From assembly GCF_947496725.1 (NCBI RefSeq), contig NZ_CANMDS010000002.1:372001-436000 (forward strand): 64,000 nt of DNA. Reading direction: 5' to 3'. Source of the stretch: an uncultured Dokdonia sp. (GTDB lineage Bacteria; Bacteroidota; Bacteroidia; Flavobacteriales; Flavobacteriaceae). Position numbers and translations under genes: made by a program. A model generated the notes under the pieces. The model worked only from the letters and a program-made list of their open reading frames with translations. It ran no database searches and was not told the DNA's origin. Of this stretch, positions 9,502-18,964 are shown piece by piece (within the stretch, counting starts at the first letter, position 1; every line of letters starts with the position of its first letter).

Positions 9502-10296
9502 TTACTCTTGAACTCTTAAAATGAGTAGTGGCTTAGATGTAAAAAACTCTTTCTTGAGCACTACATTTTTCTCCCAAAGCTTCTTAAAGAAACCTCTCTT
9601 TCTGCGCACTACACAAACCATATCTGGATTTACAGACTGAAAGTGCTCAAGAACACCTTGATATGTTGTTGCGTTTGAGGTGGTTTTATAAGATGCGCTT
9701 ATCTCCTTAAGATCTTCAGAGATTTGCTTCATCTTTTCATCACTTTCAGGAGTTTCTACGTGTAGCAGTTGAATCTCTGTACCAAAATGCTTCTGCATTT
9801 TTTTGAGCGGTTCTAAATGGCGTTTTTTATCAAAATTTCCATTTTTAAAAGCCATTAGTATTTGAGATGGCTGCTTAAAAGTTTCATTTTCTGGCACAAT
9901 AAGCGCTGGTATATTTGTACTTTTTACAAGCTTTCCGGTTGTATTACCAAGATAAACCTCATCACGCACAGAGTTACTGCGTGGAGACAAAACCATTAGG
10001 TCAACAGGTACGTGTTTATTAAAACGCTCTACACCATCTACCACTCCACCTTTTATAGGATGTGATACAACAGAGACTCCTTTATGATCAACAGTACTTA
10101 CCACTTTCTCTAGTGTGTTTTCTGTATCTTCTTTAAGAACGGTGTTTAACTTTGAGGCACTTCCTGCTTTAGAAAATTCTTGAAACACTGAGATAACGTA
10201 CACATTTGCATCTACCTCTTGGGCAAGATCTATTGCATATTGAAGTGTGTTAACCGCACTCTTTGATGAACCTATAGGAACAAGAATATTTTTCAT
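9502..10296 (-). CDS. Universal stress protein with two UspA domains
   Basis: Cytoplasmic stress-associated nucleotide-binding-fold protein; target unknown. ATG at 10296 gives MKNILVPIGSSKSAVNTLQYAIDLA, the typical UspA beta1-alpha1; the longer in-frame start lacks this logic. 264 residues hold two Usp domains: residues 1 to about 140 and a more divergent one from about 150. The ATP-binding G-2x-G-9x-G(S/T) motif in the first domain is only partly present (GNTTGKLVKSTNIPALIV). Lies 10 nt from tRNA-Ala on the same strand. A -7 element TATTTTTG is at 10326-10333. Confidence 0.88.
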   Translation of the reverse strand: MKNILVPIGSSKSAVNTLQYAIDLAQEVDANVYVISVFQEFSKAGSASKLNTVLKEDTENTLEKVVSTVDHKGVSVVSHPIKGGVVDGVERFNKHVPVDLMVLSPRSNSVRDEVYLGNTTGKLVKSTNIPALIVPENETFKQPSQILMAFKNGNFDKKRHLEPLKKMQKHFGTEIQLLHVETPESDEKMKQISEDLKEISASYKTTSNATTYQGVLEHFQSVNPDMVCVVRRKRGFFKKLWEKNVVLKKEFFTSKPLLILRVQE

Positions 10297-10325
10297 ACCG
10301 TAATTTGTAATTTTACATAAGATTA

Positions 10326-10333
10326 CAAAAATA
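10326..10333 (-). promoter_or_regulatory. -7 promoter element of the universal stress gene
   Basis: Minus-strand TATTTTTG fits TAnnTTTG, 29 nt before the ATG at 10296. Confidence 0.45.
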
Positions 10334-10343
10334 CTTTTAAACT

Positions 10344-10844
10344 GTGATTGTAAAGGCAAAAAAAATAGACATTCCAGAGATACTTGCGCTCACTAGAGCG
10401 TGCGCAAAATCTATGATTGATAAAGGCATATATCAATGGAATGAGCATTATCCTAGTGCCGCCGCTTTTGAGCAAGATATAGACCGTGAGGAACTCTGTG
10501 TTTTAAAAAAAGACGGAGCTATCATAGGGACCATCGTGGTGTCTACCATTATGGACAAGGAGTATGAAGATGTTGAATGGTTAACTCCATCTCAAGGCAA
10601 TATCTACGTACATAGACTAGCCGTACATCCAGATATGCAGGGTAAGGGTTATGCAACAAAGTTGATGAATTATGCTCTCTTTTCTGCACAATTTGGTGGG
10701 GCTCCATCTATAAGGCTTGACACATTCTCACAAAACAAGCGTAATCAACAATTTTATGAATCTCGCGGTTATAAAAGGTTAGGTAGTATCTATTTTCCAA
10801 AACAAAGTAATGATCCCTTCTATTGTTATGAGCGCATTTTATAA
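10344..10844 (+). CDS. GNAT-family N-acetyltransferase
   Basis: Acetyl-CoA-dependent acyltransferase of unknown substrate. GTG start gives MIVKAKKIDIPEILALTRACAKSM; no in-frame ATG lies near. 166 residues. Motif A, the acetyl-CoA pyrophosphate loop, is VHRLAVHPDMQGKGYATKL around residues 90-108 (Q-x-x-G-x-G/A form). Motif B is NQQFYESRGYKRLG with the usual Tyr. Divergent from the universal stress gene, with the two start regions only about 50 nt apart. Confidence 0.85.
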   Translation: MIVKAKKIDIPEILALTRACAKSMIDKGIYQWNEHYPSAAAFEQDIDREELCVLKKDGAIIGTIVVSTIMDKEYEDVEWLTPSQGNIYVHRLAVHPDMQGKGYATKLMNYALFSAQFGGAPSIRLDTFSQNKRNQQFYESRGYKRLGSIYFPKQSNDPFYCYERIL

Positions 10845-10904
10845 GGTGTATTTTTGCAACTCAATTATTCTAACATCTGAGTTATCACTATACTATCGCA
10901 CAAC

Positions 10905-12230
10905 ATAGATATTTCCTTTAAGCGCATACAGCAGCTGGCTGTTCCTGCGCTTATTGCTGGTATTGCAGAGCCTGTACTCTCTAGCACAGATGCTGCAGTA
11001 GTAGGCAACATTGCAGAAAATAGTGTCGAGGCGCTCGCCGCTGTAGGTATTGTGGGCTCTTTTCTATCTATGCTTATATGGATACTAGGGCAAACACGTA
11101 GTGCCATTTCTACTATAATATCTCAAAACCTGGGTGCTGGTAAGCTTGAAGATATTAAAGTCTTGCCTGCACAAGCTATTTACTTTAATATCATTCTATC
11201 TATTATAGTTTTAGGGAGTACATACTTCTTTGTAAAAGAGATTTTTATGCTTCTCAATGCAAAGGGGCTAGTGCTATCTTTAAGTATAGACTATTATAAT
11301 ATACGTGTGTGGGGTTTTCCACTTACACTGTTCACCTTTGCCGTGTTTGGAATTTTTAGAGGGTTACAAAATACCTTCTGGCCTATGATTGTGGCAATTA
11401 TAGGCGCCTCGCTTAACATAGGTCTTGACTTTATGCTTGTATACGGTATAGACGGTATTGTGGAGCCTATGGGAGTTAAGGGTGCTGCCTGGGCAAGTCT
11501 CGCAGCACAGGCTGTGATGGCTATACTAGCGCTTGTGCTTTTACTTATAAAGACAGACGTTTCTCTTAAGCTACGATTACCGCTGCACCCTGAGATTAAA
11601 AGACTTATCTCGATGAGTCTTAACCTCTTTATAAGATCATTTTCTCTCAATGTAGCTCTTGTGCTTGCTGTACGTGAGGCGACCGCAATAAGTGATGAGA
11701 CAGTAGCTGCCCACACCATTGCGGCAAATATATGGCTCTTTACAGCATTCTTTATAGATGGCTATGGAGCAGCTGGTAACCTATTAAGCGGTAGATTGCT
11801 AGGTGCAAAAGACTACCCTAACCTCTGGCTACTCACAAAACGAGTTGTAAAATATAACCTGGTTGTTGCTGTTTTCTTGATGATTATCTGCGCCATTCTA
11901 TATAAACCTATGGGCTTACTCTTTAGTAATGACGATGCAGTACTTACCGTATTTTATGGCGTATTTTTTATGGTGATTGTAATGCAACCTATCAACGCTA
12001 TTGCCTTTACTTTAGACTCAATTTTTAAGGGACTAGGAGAGATGGGCTGGTTACGTAACACGCTTCTTGTAGCTACATTTATAGGCTTTGTACCCGTGCT
12101 TTATATAAGTAAATATACGGGGTGGGGTATTTTGGGAATATGGTGTGCCTTTATAGTCTGGATGCTCTTTAGGGCAGGGATGCTCATTTACTTTTACAAG
12201 AAAAAATATTATCCACTCGCTATAAAGTAA
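10905..12230 (+). CDS. MATE-family multidrug/sodium antiporter (start codon unusual)
   Basis: Inner-membrane exporter of the MATE family (NorM/DinF-like), about 12 transmembrane segments. The in-frame sequence RIQQLAVPALIAGIAEPVLSSTDAAVVGN before the first standard start (GTG 11052) is clearly the conserved first helix and loop of the family, so the gene begins upstream. A stop lies at 10878-10880, and no ATG, GTG or TTG occurs between it and 11052. ATA at 10905 (giving MDISFKRIQQL) or ATT at 10911 is the best start. The alternatives are a sequence error or a start-codon mutation. About 441 residues with this start, normal for MATE. Follows the GNAT gene by 60 nt. Confidence 0.8.
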   Translation: MDISFKRIQQLAVPALIAGIAEPVLSSTDAAVVGNIAENSVEALAAVGIVGSFLSMLIWILGQTRSAISTIISQNLGAGKLEDIKVLPAQAIYFNIILSIIVLGSTYFFVKEIFMLLNAKGLVLSLSIDYYNIRVWGFPLTLFTFAVFGIFRGLQNTFWPMIVAIIGASLNIGLDFMLVYGIDGIVEPMGVKGAAWASLAAQAVMAILALVLLLIKTDVSLKLRLPLHPEIKRLISMSLNLFIRSFSLNVALVLAVREATAISDETVAAHTIAANIWLFTAFFIDGYGAAGNLLSGRLLGAKDYPNLWLLTKRVVKYNLVVAVFLMIICAILYKPMGLLFSNDDAVLTVFYGVFFMVIVMQPINAIAFTLDSIFKGLGEMGWLRNTLLVATFIGFVPVLYISKYTGWGILGIWCAFIVWMLFRAGMLIYFYKKKYYPLAIK

Positions 12231-12260
12231 CATTTTTATAAATATATAAGGGGTTGAGAG

Positions 12261-12276
12261 CGCTTTCGCGAAAGCG
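12261..12276. repeat. Iterated palindrome copy 4 (16 bp perfect)
   Basis: CGCTTTCGCGAAAGCG between convergent MATE and antiporter genes, followed by TACTAAAAAC as at 9339. Confidence 0.97.
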
Positions 12277-12286
12277 TACTAAAAAC

Positions 12287-14173
12287 CTATTCTTTTTCTA
12301 ATGGTTCCTCTACCTTTTTATCGCTCTCTTTTTGAGTGTCTAGCAATTCTTCATCAAAAGGTTTTCCTAAATAAACAATTTGACTCCCCTGGAAAGACTT
12401 AACATCTAGCTCTTGTGCAAAAGATCCTATAATGTGAATGGTTCCGTTTTTTTGTTTTACAAAAAGTGGAATCATCTCTTCATCATCTGTAATAATTTTT
12501 ACCGCTTTTGAGTACTCCTCTTTTGAAGAGATAGGCACTTCACTTATGGTAGGATACTGCCTTGTGACCTCTGTCATATTTATAAAATCATCTGTTGCAG
12601 AGAAGAGACCTTCTTTAGGTAACTGTGCTATGTTATCCATCTCTCTTTTTGAGATGAGACGGTACGCGCCGTTTTCGCCAAATTGTTTTCTAAAACGGTT
12701 TATCGCATACTTATTTATATCACTATTACCCGTAAGAGACATTAGGTATCCTATATCGCTTAGCTCTACGTCGTCTGTAAGATCGTCTGCATAAATATTT
12801 GCCTGCATTGCCTTAAGTCCAGCTTCTTTTGCAACTTGTATATGATTTGTATTACTGTCAAGTAGCACAACGTGGCGTCCATTTTTTTGAAGATACTTAG
12901 CAATAAGACGTGGCATTTCTGAGGCTCCTACTATAAGTATTCCTTCAGATTTTACTAAAAATACGCCCACCGCCTTTGCAAACAGTCTAGCCGTTGTCGC
13001 GTTAAGGAGTACTGTACCTAGTACAATCATAAATACAAGTGGTGTAATATACTCTGCACCCGGCTCTCCTTTAATAAGAAGTTTTGACCCAAAGAGAGAA
13101 GCAATACCTGCCGCTACAATACCGCGTGGACCCACCCAAGAGATAAAAAGCTTTGCGTTAGTCTGTAAATCTGAGCCCCAGGTACTCAAGAAAACCCCTA
13201 TGGGTCTTACTATAAATACCACAACAAGAAATAATGCTAGTGTCTCCCATCTGTATAGTAACTCAAGGTCTACAAGGTTCATATTTGCCGACAGTAAAAT
13301 AAACAGTACCGATATAAGTAGTACACTAAGTGACTCCTTGAAGTAAAGTAACTCCTTTATATTAGGCAAGTTTATATTACCTAATACCATCCCCATTACA
13401 ACTACGGCTAGCAGTCCAGACTCGTGAGCAAACTGGTCTGACATCACAAATACGCCTAGCACTGCCGCTAGTGTAAAGACATTCATCAAGTAGTGTGGTA
13501 CTAGCTTTCGTTTTACAATAAACGCAAGCGCGTGTGCAAACGTAAACCCAAAGGTGCTACCAAAAAGTACGATTTTTCCAAACTCAACCAGCGCTGTTTT
13601 GGTAAAAGCAGCGCCCTCCCCTACAGAGATAAACTCATACATAAGTACCGCCACAAGCGCGCCTATGGGATCTATAAGAATCCCTTCCCATTTAAGAACG
13701 GTAGAGATATCACGCTTTACAGGCACATTTCTTAATATAGGTGATATTACCGTAGGTCCGGTTACAATGATTAATCCAGAAAACAACAACGATATCTGTA
13801 AGCTTAGTCCAAAAATCCAGTAAGCAGCAAGACCAGCTCCTATAAAAGTCACGAGACTTCCTATAGAGATAAGCTTGGTAATTACCGGGCCTACATTTCT
13901 TATTTCGTCACGCTTTAAGGTAAGTCCGCCCTCAAAAAGTATAATAGATATCGCTAGCGAGACAAAGTAGTATAGGCTCTCTCCAGGAAATAATCCTTCT
14001 TCTCCATTCCAGATAGGTTCTATCCATTTTGTACCATCTTCAGATATAAGTGTAGATACGGGTCCCACAAAAAGACCTATGAGCAGTAGTGGTAAAATGG
14101 CAGGTAATTTTAAACGCCAAGCAGCCCATTGTGCAATGATCCCTAAAATTATGATTCCGGCTAGTTCTAACAT
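12287..14173 (-). CDS. CPA1-type cation:proton antiporter with C-terminal RCK/TrkA-N domain
   Basis: Inner-membrane Na+(K+)/H+ antiporter for pH and ion homeostasis. 628 residues. Residues 1 to about 400 contain 12-13 hydrophobic segments with the CPA1 hallmarks LILFEGGLTLK, GPTVISPIL and a charged helix including WVGPRGIVAAGIASLF. Residues about 405-530 form a Rossmann nucleotide-binding domain beginning ILIVGASEMPRLIAKYL, with an acidic VVLLDSN loop. The C-terminal tail is acidic and Lys-rich (EKE at the end). The start ATG is at 14173. Downstream gene ends converge on the MATE gene. Confidence 0.92.
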   Translation of the reverse strand: MLELAGIIILGIIAQWAAWRLKLPAILPLLLIGLFVGPVSTLISEDGTKWIEPIWNGEEGLFPGESLYYFVSLAISIILFEGGLTLKRDEIRNVGPVITKLISIGSLVTFIGAGLAAYWIFGLSLQISLLFSGLIIVTGPTVISPILRNVPVKRDISTVLKWEGILIDPIGALVAVLMYEFISVGEGAAFTKTALVEFGKIVLFGSTFGFTFAHALAFIVKRKLVPHYLMNVFTLAAVLGVFVMSDQFAHESGLLAVVVMGMVLGNINLPNIKELLYFKESLSVLLISVLFILLSANMNLVDLELLYRWETLALFLVVVFIVRPIGVFLSTWGSDLQTNAKLFISWVGPRGIVAAGIASLFGSKLLIKGEPGAEYITPLVFMIVLGTVLLNATTARLFAKAVGVFLVKSEGILIVGASEMPRLIAKYLQKNGRHVVLLDSNTNHIQVAKEAGLKAMQANIYADDLTDDVELSDIGYLMSLTGNSDINKYAINRFRKQFGENGAYRLISKREMDNIAQLPKEGLFSATDDFINMTEVTRQYPTISEVPISSKEEYSKAVKIITDDEEMIPLFVKQKNGTIHIIGSFAQELDVKSFQGSQIVYLGKPFDEELLDTQKESDKKVEEPLEKE

Positions 14174-14337
14174 ATGAATTCAGTTTTGATGCGATATTAA
14201 TGTTTTAAAGCTTTTGGCTCTCGTTGTGAAGTTACAATTCTTTGTTAAAAACTAGTGTGTATAAGGGTTTAAAAACTCTCTTTTTGGTATTTTGCAGAGA
14301 TTTGTGCGGTGGTTAACACGCTTTTTTTGAGGTGTAT

Positions 14338-14357
14338 TACGCTTTCGCGAAAGCGTA
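14338..14357. repeat. Iterated palindrome copy 5 (20 bp perfect)
   Basis: TACGCTTTCGCGAAAGCGTA with a following A run, 34 nt before the metallo-hydrolase ATG. Confidence 0.97.
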
Positions 14358-14391
14358 AAAAAACCATTATCATTCTTATTGACACGTTTTT

Positions 14392-15252
14392 ATGAAAATA
14401 TACCCTATTGAGGCAGGAAATTTTAAACTAGATGGCGGTGCGATGTTTGGCGTGGTACCTAAGTCCATATGGAGTCGTACTAACCCTGCAGATAGTAACA
14501 ACCTTATAGATATTGCAGCCCGCTGTCTCCTTATAGAAGATGGAAATAAGCTCATCCTTATTGATAATGGTATGGGTGACAAGCAGTCTGAGAAGTTTTA
14601 TGGATATTACTACAGATGGGGTGATCACTCTATAGATACATCACTAGCACAGTATGGTTTTCATAGAGATGATATTACAGATGTGTTTATGACGCACCTA
14701 CATTTTGACCACGTAGGTGGCGCCATACAGTGGAACAAAGATCATACGGGTTATGAGCCAGCTTTTAAAAATGCTAAGTTCTGGACTAATGAAAATCACT
14801 GGCAGTGGGCTATTGAGCCTAATAATAGAGAGAAGGCGAGTTTCTTAAAAGAAAACCTCATCCCTATGCAAGAAAGTGGCCATTTACACTTTATAGAGCG
14901 TGGTGAAAATGCCTTTAAGGAAACAAGCGAACTAGGTTTTGGTATTCTCTTTGCAGATGGTCATACAGAAAAGCAAATGTTACCACATATACAGTATCAA
15001 GATAAGACCATTGTTTTTATGGCAGATCTTGTACCCACATTAGGTCATTTACCCGTACCTTATGTGACTGGTTATGATACACGCCCACTTCTATCTATAG
15101 ATGAAAAAGAACGATTTTTAAAACAAGCGGCAGATAATAATTATTACCTCTGGCTAGAACACGACGCTCACAATGAGCTTGTTACTGTACAACATACCGA
15201 AAAAGGTGTGCGTGCAAAAGATATTTTTACCTTTAATGAACTATTTAATTAA
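14392..15252 (+). CDS. Metallo-beta-lactamase-fold hydrolase
   Basis: Di-zinc hydrolase of the MBL superfamily, probably cytoplasmic because no signal peptide is seen. 286 residues. The metal motif HLHFDHVGG (HxHxDH) is near residue 103; later ligands probably come from FADGHTEKQ and the Asp in VFMADLVPT. This arrangement resembles N-acyl-homoserine-lactonase-like and related esterases, but the substrate cannot be told. The four-nt gap to the downstream subtilisin-like gene suggests an operon. Confidence 0.85.
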   Translation: MKIYPIEAGNFKLDGGAMFGVVPKSIWSRTNPADSNNLIDIAARCLLIEDGNKLILIDNGMGDKQSEKFYGYYYRWGDHSIDTSLAQYGFHRDDITDVFMTHLHFDHVGGAIQWNKDHTGYEPAFKNAKFWTNENHWQWAIEPNNREKASFLKENLIPMQESGHLHFIERGENAFKETSELGFGILFADGHTEKQMLPHIQYQDKTIVFMADLVPTLGHLPVPYVTGYDTRPLLSIDEKERFLKQAADNNYYLWLEHDAHNELVTVQHTEKGVRAKDIFTFNELFN

Positions 15253-15256
15253 TAAT

Positions 15257-16930
15257 ATGAAGATTCAAACTACAAAATCCTTTCTTCTTGCAGCTACTGC
15301 TGCAGCTTTTCTAACAGCCTGTGACACGCCTAGCGCACTCGTTACAGTACCGGTAGAAAATGTAGATAGCAACCCTCTTAAAGTAGCTGCCCTTACAGAT
15401 GCTCAAGAAAAAGCGTGGAGCTATGCAGACCTTAAAACAGACACCATACCTGGTATGAGTGTAAATCGCACCTATGAAGAAATCATACCTAATAAAACTG
15501 GACAGCAAGTTATTGTTGCTGTTATAGATTCTGGTATAGACATAGAGCACGAAGATTTAAAAAATAAAATCTGGACAAACCCTAACGAGATACCGGGTAA
15601 TGGTAAGGATGATGATAACAACGGGTATGTAGATGATATACACGGATGGAATTTTCTAGGTGATGTAAATGCAGAGCAGCTAGAGTTTGTACGTATCATA
15701 AAAAGATACGAGAGCCAGTTTGAAGGTAAAACACTAGCCTCTATACCAGCAAATCAAAAAGAAGCTTTCCAGCAGTATCAAAAAGCAAAAAGTGAGTATG
15801 ATACAAAAGTAACAGAGGCACAAGCAAATAAAACACGCTATGAGCAAATTTTAGGGCAACTTAAAACATCGCACGCGGCTGTAAAAGCAAAGCTGGGTAA
15901 AGAAGATTATACTGCGGCAGATCTTAAAGCCATCGCAAATCCTACGGCAGAGATGCAGCAGCACGTTGCGTTCTTAACACAAATGTTGAGCTATGCAGAC
16001 TCAATACCTGAGTTTATTAAAAATATAAATGATGGTGTAGATTACTTTACAAATCAGCTAGAGGCAAACTACAACAAAACAGCAGATTTTAGAAAAGTAC
16101 TAGGTGATGATCCTTATGATATCACAGATACAAACTATGGTAATAACAACGTGTACGGGCCAGAACCAGACGGTGCAAAACACGGTACACACGTAGCAGG
16201 TATTATTGCTGCAGAGCGTGACAATGGTAAAGGTATGAATGGTGTTGCAAATAAAAACATCAAGATTATGGCACTACGCGCAGTACCAGATGGTGATGAG
16301 TATGATAAAGATATCGCACTAGCAATACGCTATGCGGTAGATAATGGTGCAAAGGTGATCAACACCTCTTTTGGTAAATACTACTCTCAAAATCCAGAGT
16401 GGGTTTATGACGCAATAAAATATGCGGCAAAGAAGGATGTACTTATTGTAAATGCTGCGGGTAACGAAGGGATAAGCCTTGATGATCCGGCAAATAGAGT
16501 ATACCCTAACGATCAGATAGATAATGTAAATGAGATGAGTGACACCTTCCTTACTGTAGGAGCACTTAACCTTAAGTATGGTGGAGAGCTTGTAGCAACC
16601 TTCTCAAACTATGGTAAGTCTCAAGTAGATGTATTTGCTCCTGGTGTACGTATATACAGTACCACTCCAGAAGATACGTATGAGTTTTTACAAGGTACAT
16701 CTATGGCATCGCCTAACACGGCTGGTGTTGCAGCAATGCTACGTAGCTATTATCCAAAGCTAAGCGCTACAAACATTAAAAACATCATAATGGCTAGTGG
16801 TCTTGCTACCGGTACTCAAGTTATCTTAGGAGGTGATGAGACTAAGAAAGCGCGTTTTAGCGATATTTCAAAATCTGGTGAGATGGTCAATATGTACAAT
16901 GCTTTTAAACTAGCAGAACTACAAAAATAA
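15257..16930 (+). CDS. Subtilisin-like (S8) serine protease lipoprotein with long insert
   Basis: Exported serine endopeptidase. ATG at 15257 gives a signal peptide with lipobox LTAC (Cys22), so it is probably membrane-anchored. The catalytic triad is visible: Asp91 in VIDSGID, His309 in HGTHVAGIIAA and Ser482 in GTSMASP; the oxyanion Asn is in NAAGNEG. About 218 residues separate Asp and His, far more than the usual few dozen; the insert (roughly 130-290) is Lys/Glu/Gln-rich and probably helical. 558 residues. No PorSS-type C-terminal sorting domain is seen. Confidence 0.92.
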   Translation: MKIQTTKSFLLAATAAAFLTACDTPSALVTVPVENVDSNPLKVAALTDAQEKAWSYADLKTDTIPGMSVNRTYEEIIPNKTGQQVIVAVIDSGIDIEHEDLKNKIWTNPNEIPGNGKDDDNNGYVDDIHGWNFLGDVNAEQLEFVRIIKRYESQFEGKTLASIPANQKEAFQQYQKAKSEYDTKVTEAQANKTRYEQILGQLKTSHAAVKAKLGKEDYTAADLKAIANPTAEMQQHVAFLTQMLSYADSIPEFIKNINDGVDYFTNQLEANYNKTADFRKVLGDDPYDITDTNYGNNNVYGPEPDGAKHGTHVAGIIAAERDNGKGMNGVANKNIKIMALRAVPDGDEYDKDIALAIRYAVDNGAKVINTSFGKYYSQNPEWVYDAIKYAAKKDVLIVNAAGNEGISLDDPANRVYPNDQIDNVNEMSDTFLTVGALNLKYGGELVATFSNYGKSQVDVFAPGVRIYSTTPEDTYEFLQGTSMASPNTAGVAAMLRSYYPKLSATNIKNIIMASGLATGTQVILGGDETKKARFSDISKSGEMVNMYNAFKLAELQK

Positions 16931-16944
16931 TTTTAGTAATTTCT

Positions 16945-16983
16945 AAAAATCCCAAGTTCCTCAATAGTGGAATTTGGGATTTT
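16945..16983. terminator. Terminator after the S8 protease gene
   Basis: Inverted repeat AAATCCCAAGTTCC / GGAATTTGGGATTT around an 8-nt loop, with A and T tails. Confidence 0.75.
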
Positions 16984-17002
16984 AACTTTAAATCAATCTA
17001 TA

Positions 17003-18850
17003 ATGAAAAACGCTTATAAATTACTGGTGATGGTATCGTTGTTCGCTTTCGCGAAAGCGTATGCACAAAACAACACCTCTTACTGGCAACAACACGTCGA
17101 CTACGAGATGGAGATCGATATGAATGTAAAAAACTATCAGTACGATGGTAAACAGAAGCTAGTGTATACAAACAACTCACCAGAGACGCTAGACCGTGTG
17201 TACTATCACCTTTACTTTAACGCATTTCAACCAGGTAGTGAGATGGATGTGCGCTCGCGCAACATTGCAGATCCAGATGGTCGTGTTAAAGATCGCATAA
17301 GCAAGCTAGGGCCAGATGAGATAGGTTTTATAAAAGTAAACAGCCTTACTCAAGATGGTAAAAAATTAAACTATGAGGTAGCCGGTACTGTGCTAGAAGT
17401 ACAACTCGCTGCACCTATCGCACCAGGAGCAAGTACAACCTTTAATATGGACTTTAAAGGACAAGTACCTGTACAGATACGCCGTAGTGGTCGTAACAAT
17501 AAAGAAGGTGTCGCACTATCTATGACACAGTGGTACCCAAAAATGGCCGAATATGATTTTGAAGGCTGGCACGCACATCCTTATATCGCTCGTGAGTTTC
17601 ACAGTGTATGGGGAGACTTTGATGTAAAAATCACAATAGATGAAAACTACACAGTAGGAGGTACAGGCTATTTACAAGATCCAGAAGATATGGGTCACGG
17701 GTATGCTGGCACTTCTATGAAGCCTGGTAAAAACGCAAAGCGTGGTAAATTACAATGGCACTTTAAAGCACCAAACGTACACGACTTTACCTGGGCTGCA
17801 GATCCTGAGTATGTACACGATGTAATTATGGGAGAAAATGATACAGAGCTACACTTCTTCTATAAAAACAAAGAGTCTATAAAGGCAAACTGGAAAAAAC
17901 TACAGCCTATGACGGCAGACTTACTTGCCTTTTATAACAAGCACGTAGGTACATATCCTTACAAGCAGTACTCTGTGATACAAGGTGGAGATGGTGGTAT
18001 GGAGTATGCAATGAGTACACTTATCACTGGTGAGCGCAAGTTTGGGAGCCTTTTTGGTGTGACTGCACACGAGATGGCACATACTTGGTTTCAATTCTTA
18101 CTGGCAAGTAATGAGGCAAAACACGAGTGGATGGATGAAGGATTTACCTCATATATCTCTGCTCTGGCCGAAAATGAACTTACAGGAGGTGATAACCCTA
18201 ATCCAGTTGCTGGGTCATACAGAGGGTACTATTACCTTGTAAAAAGCGGTAAAGAACAACCACAAACTACACACGCAGACCGTTACAACGAGAATATGCC
18301 TTACAGCATCGCTGCATACAGTAAAGGAGCTGTATTTCTTGCACAACTAGGATACGTTATAGGAGAAGATAATCTTAAAAAAACGCTCAAAAAATACTTT
18401 GATGATTTTGCTTTTAAGCACCCTACGCCTAACGATATTAAACGTACGGCAGAGAAGGTTTCTGGTATGGAGCTAGACTGGTATCTTACAGACTGGACAC
18501 AAACTACAAATACCATAGACTACGGTATCACAAGCGTTGAGGCAGATGGTAATAAAACAAAGGTTACGCTTACCCGAAAAGGGTTAATGCCTATGCCTAT
18601 AGATCTTTATGTAGATATGGCAGACGGTTCTCAAAAATCATACTATATGCCACTGCGTATGATGCGTGCCGAAAAACCAAACCCAACGCCAAACATTACT
18701 CGTGAGCAACTCGCAGACTGGCCTTGGACAAACCCTACATATACCTTTACAATAGACGCACCTATAAGTAAAGTAAAGATGATGAAGATTGATCCTACCT
18801 CAAAAATGGCAGATATTGATCAAACAGATAATGTGTGGGAAAACAAGTAA
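17003..18850 (+). CDS. M1-family metallopeptidase (aminopeptidase-like), secreted
   Basis: Zinc aminopeptidase of the gluzincin M1 family. ATG at 17003 gives MKNAYKLLVMVSLFAFAKAYAQ, a signal peptide; the longer in-frame reading from 16967 runs through a terminator. Zinc site: His356-Glu357-x-x-His360 (HEMAHTW) and Glu379 18 residues later (MDEGF). The substrate motif is a GGMEYAMSTLI (G-x-M-E-N type with Tyr). 615 residues. The N-terminal beta domain starts near residue 30. The signal peptide itself is partly encoded by a palindrome copy (17044-17059, AFAKA). Confidence 0.92.
   Translation: MKNAYKLLVMVSLFAFAKAYAQNNTSYWQQHVDYEMEIDMNVKNYQYDGKQKLVYTNNSPETLDRVYYHLYFNAFQPGSEMDVRSRNIADPDGRVKDRISKLGPDEIGFIKVNSLTQDGKKLNYEVAGTVLEVQLAAPIAPGASTTFNMDFKGQVPVQIRRSGRNNKEGVALSMTQWYPKMAEYDFEGWHAHPYIAREFHSVWGDFDVKITIDENYTVGGTGYLQDPEDMGHGYAGTSMKPGKNAKRGKLQWHFKAPNVHDFTWAADPEYVHDVIMGENDTELHFFYKNKESIKANWKKLQPMTADLLAFYNKHVGTYPYKQYSVIQGGDGGMEYAMSTLITGERKFGSLFGVTAHEMAHTWFQFLLASNEAKHEWMDEGFTSYISALAENELTGGDNPNPVAGSYRGYYYLVKSGKEQPQTTHADRYNENMPYSIAAYSKGAVFLAQLGYVIGEDNLKKTLKKYFDDFAFKHPTPNDIKRTAEKVSGMELDWYLTDWTQTTNTIDYGITSVEADGNKTKVTLTRKGLMPMPIDLYVDMADGSQKSYYMPLRMMRAEKPNPTPNITREQLADWPWTNPTYTFTIDAPISKVKMMKIDPTSKMADIDQTDNVWENK
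17044..17059. repeat. Iterated palindrome copy 6 (16 bp perfect, in signal-peptide codons)
   Basis: CGCTTTCGCGAAAGCG read as AFAKA within the M1 peptidase signal peptide. Confidence 0.97.
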
Positions 18851-18908
18851 GATAACCTCACATTACTAGCACTTAATTAAACCAGCTCATTACGAGCTGG
18901 TTTTTTTG
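18831..18908 (+). repeat. Repeat copy A: M1 gene tail plus terminator
   Basis: Contains the last codons of the M1 gene (WENK, stop), the 13-mer CTCACATTACTAG at 18857-18869 and the terminator hairpin ACCAGCTC-ATTAC-GAGCTGGT with a T7 tail. Imperfectly repeated at 19739-19814. Confidence 0.85.
18879..18908 (+). terminator. Terminator after the M1 peptidase gene
   Basis: AACCAGCTC, loop ATTAC, GAGCTGGTT then a T run. Confidence 0.9.
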
Positions 18909-18964
18909 TTTGAATGCTTTTTTGGATATATTGCAAGCTCACATCAATCAAATCATCAATTTTA

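Noticed and set aside
12438-12794. 118-residue plus-strand frame inside the antiporter gene
   Set aside because: Shadow of a well-supported minus-strand gene; no domain.
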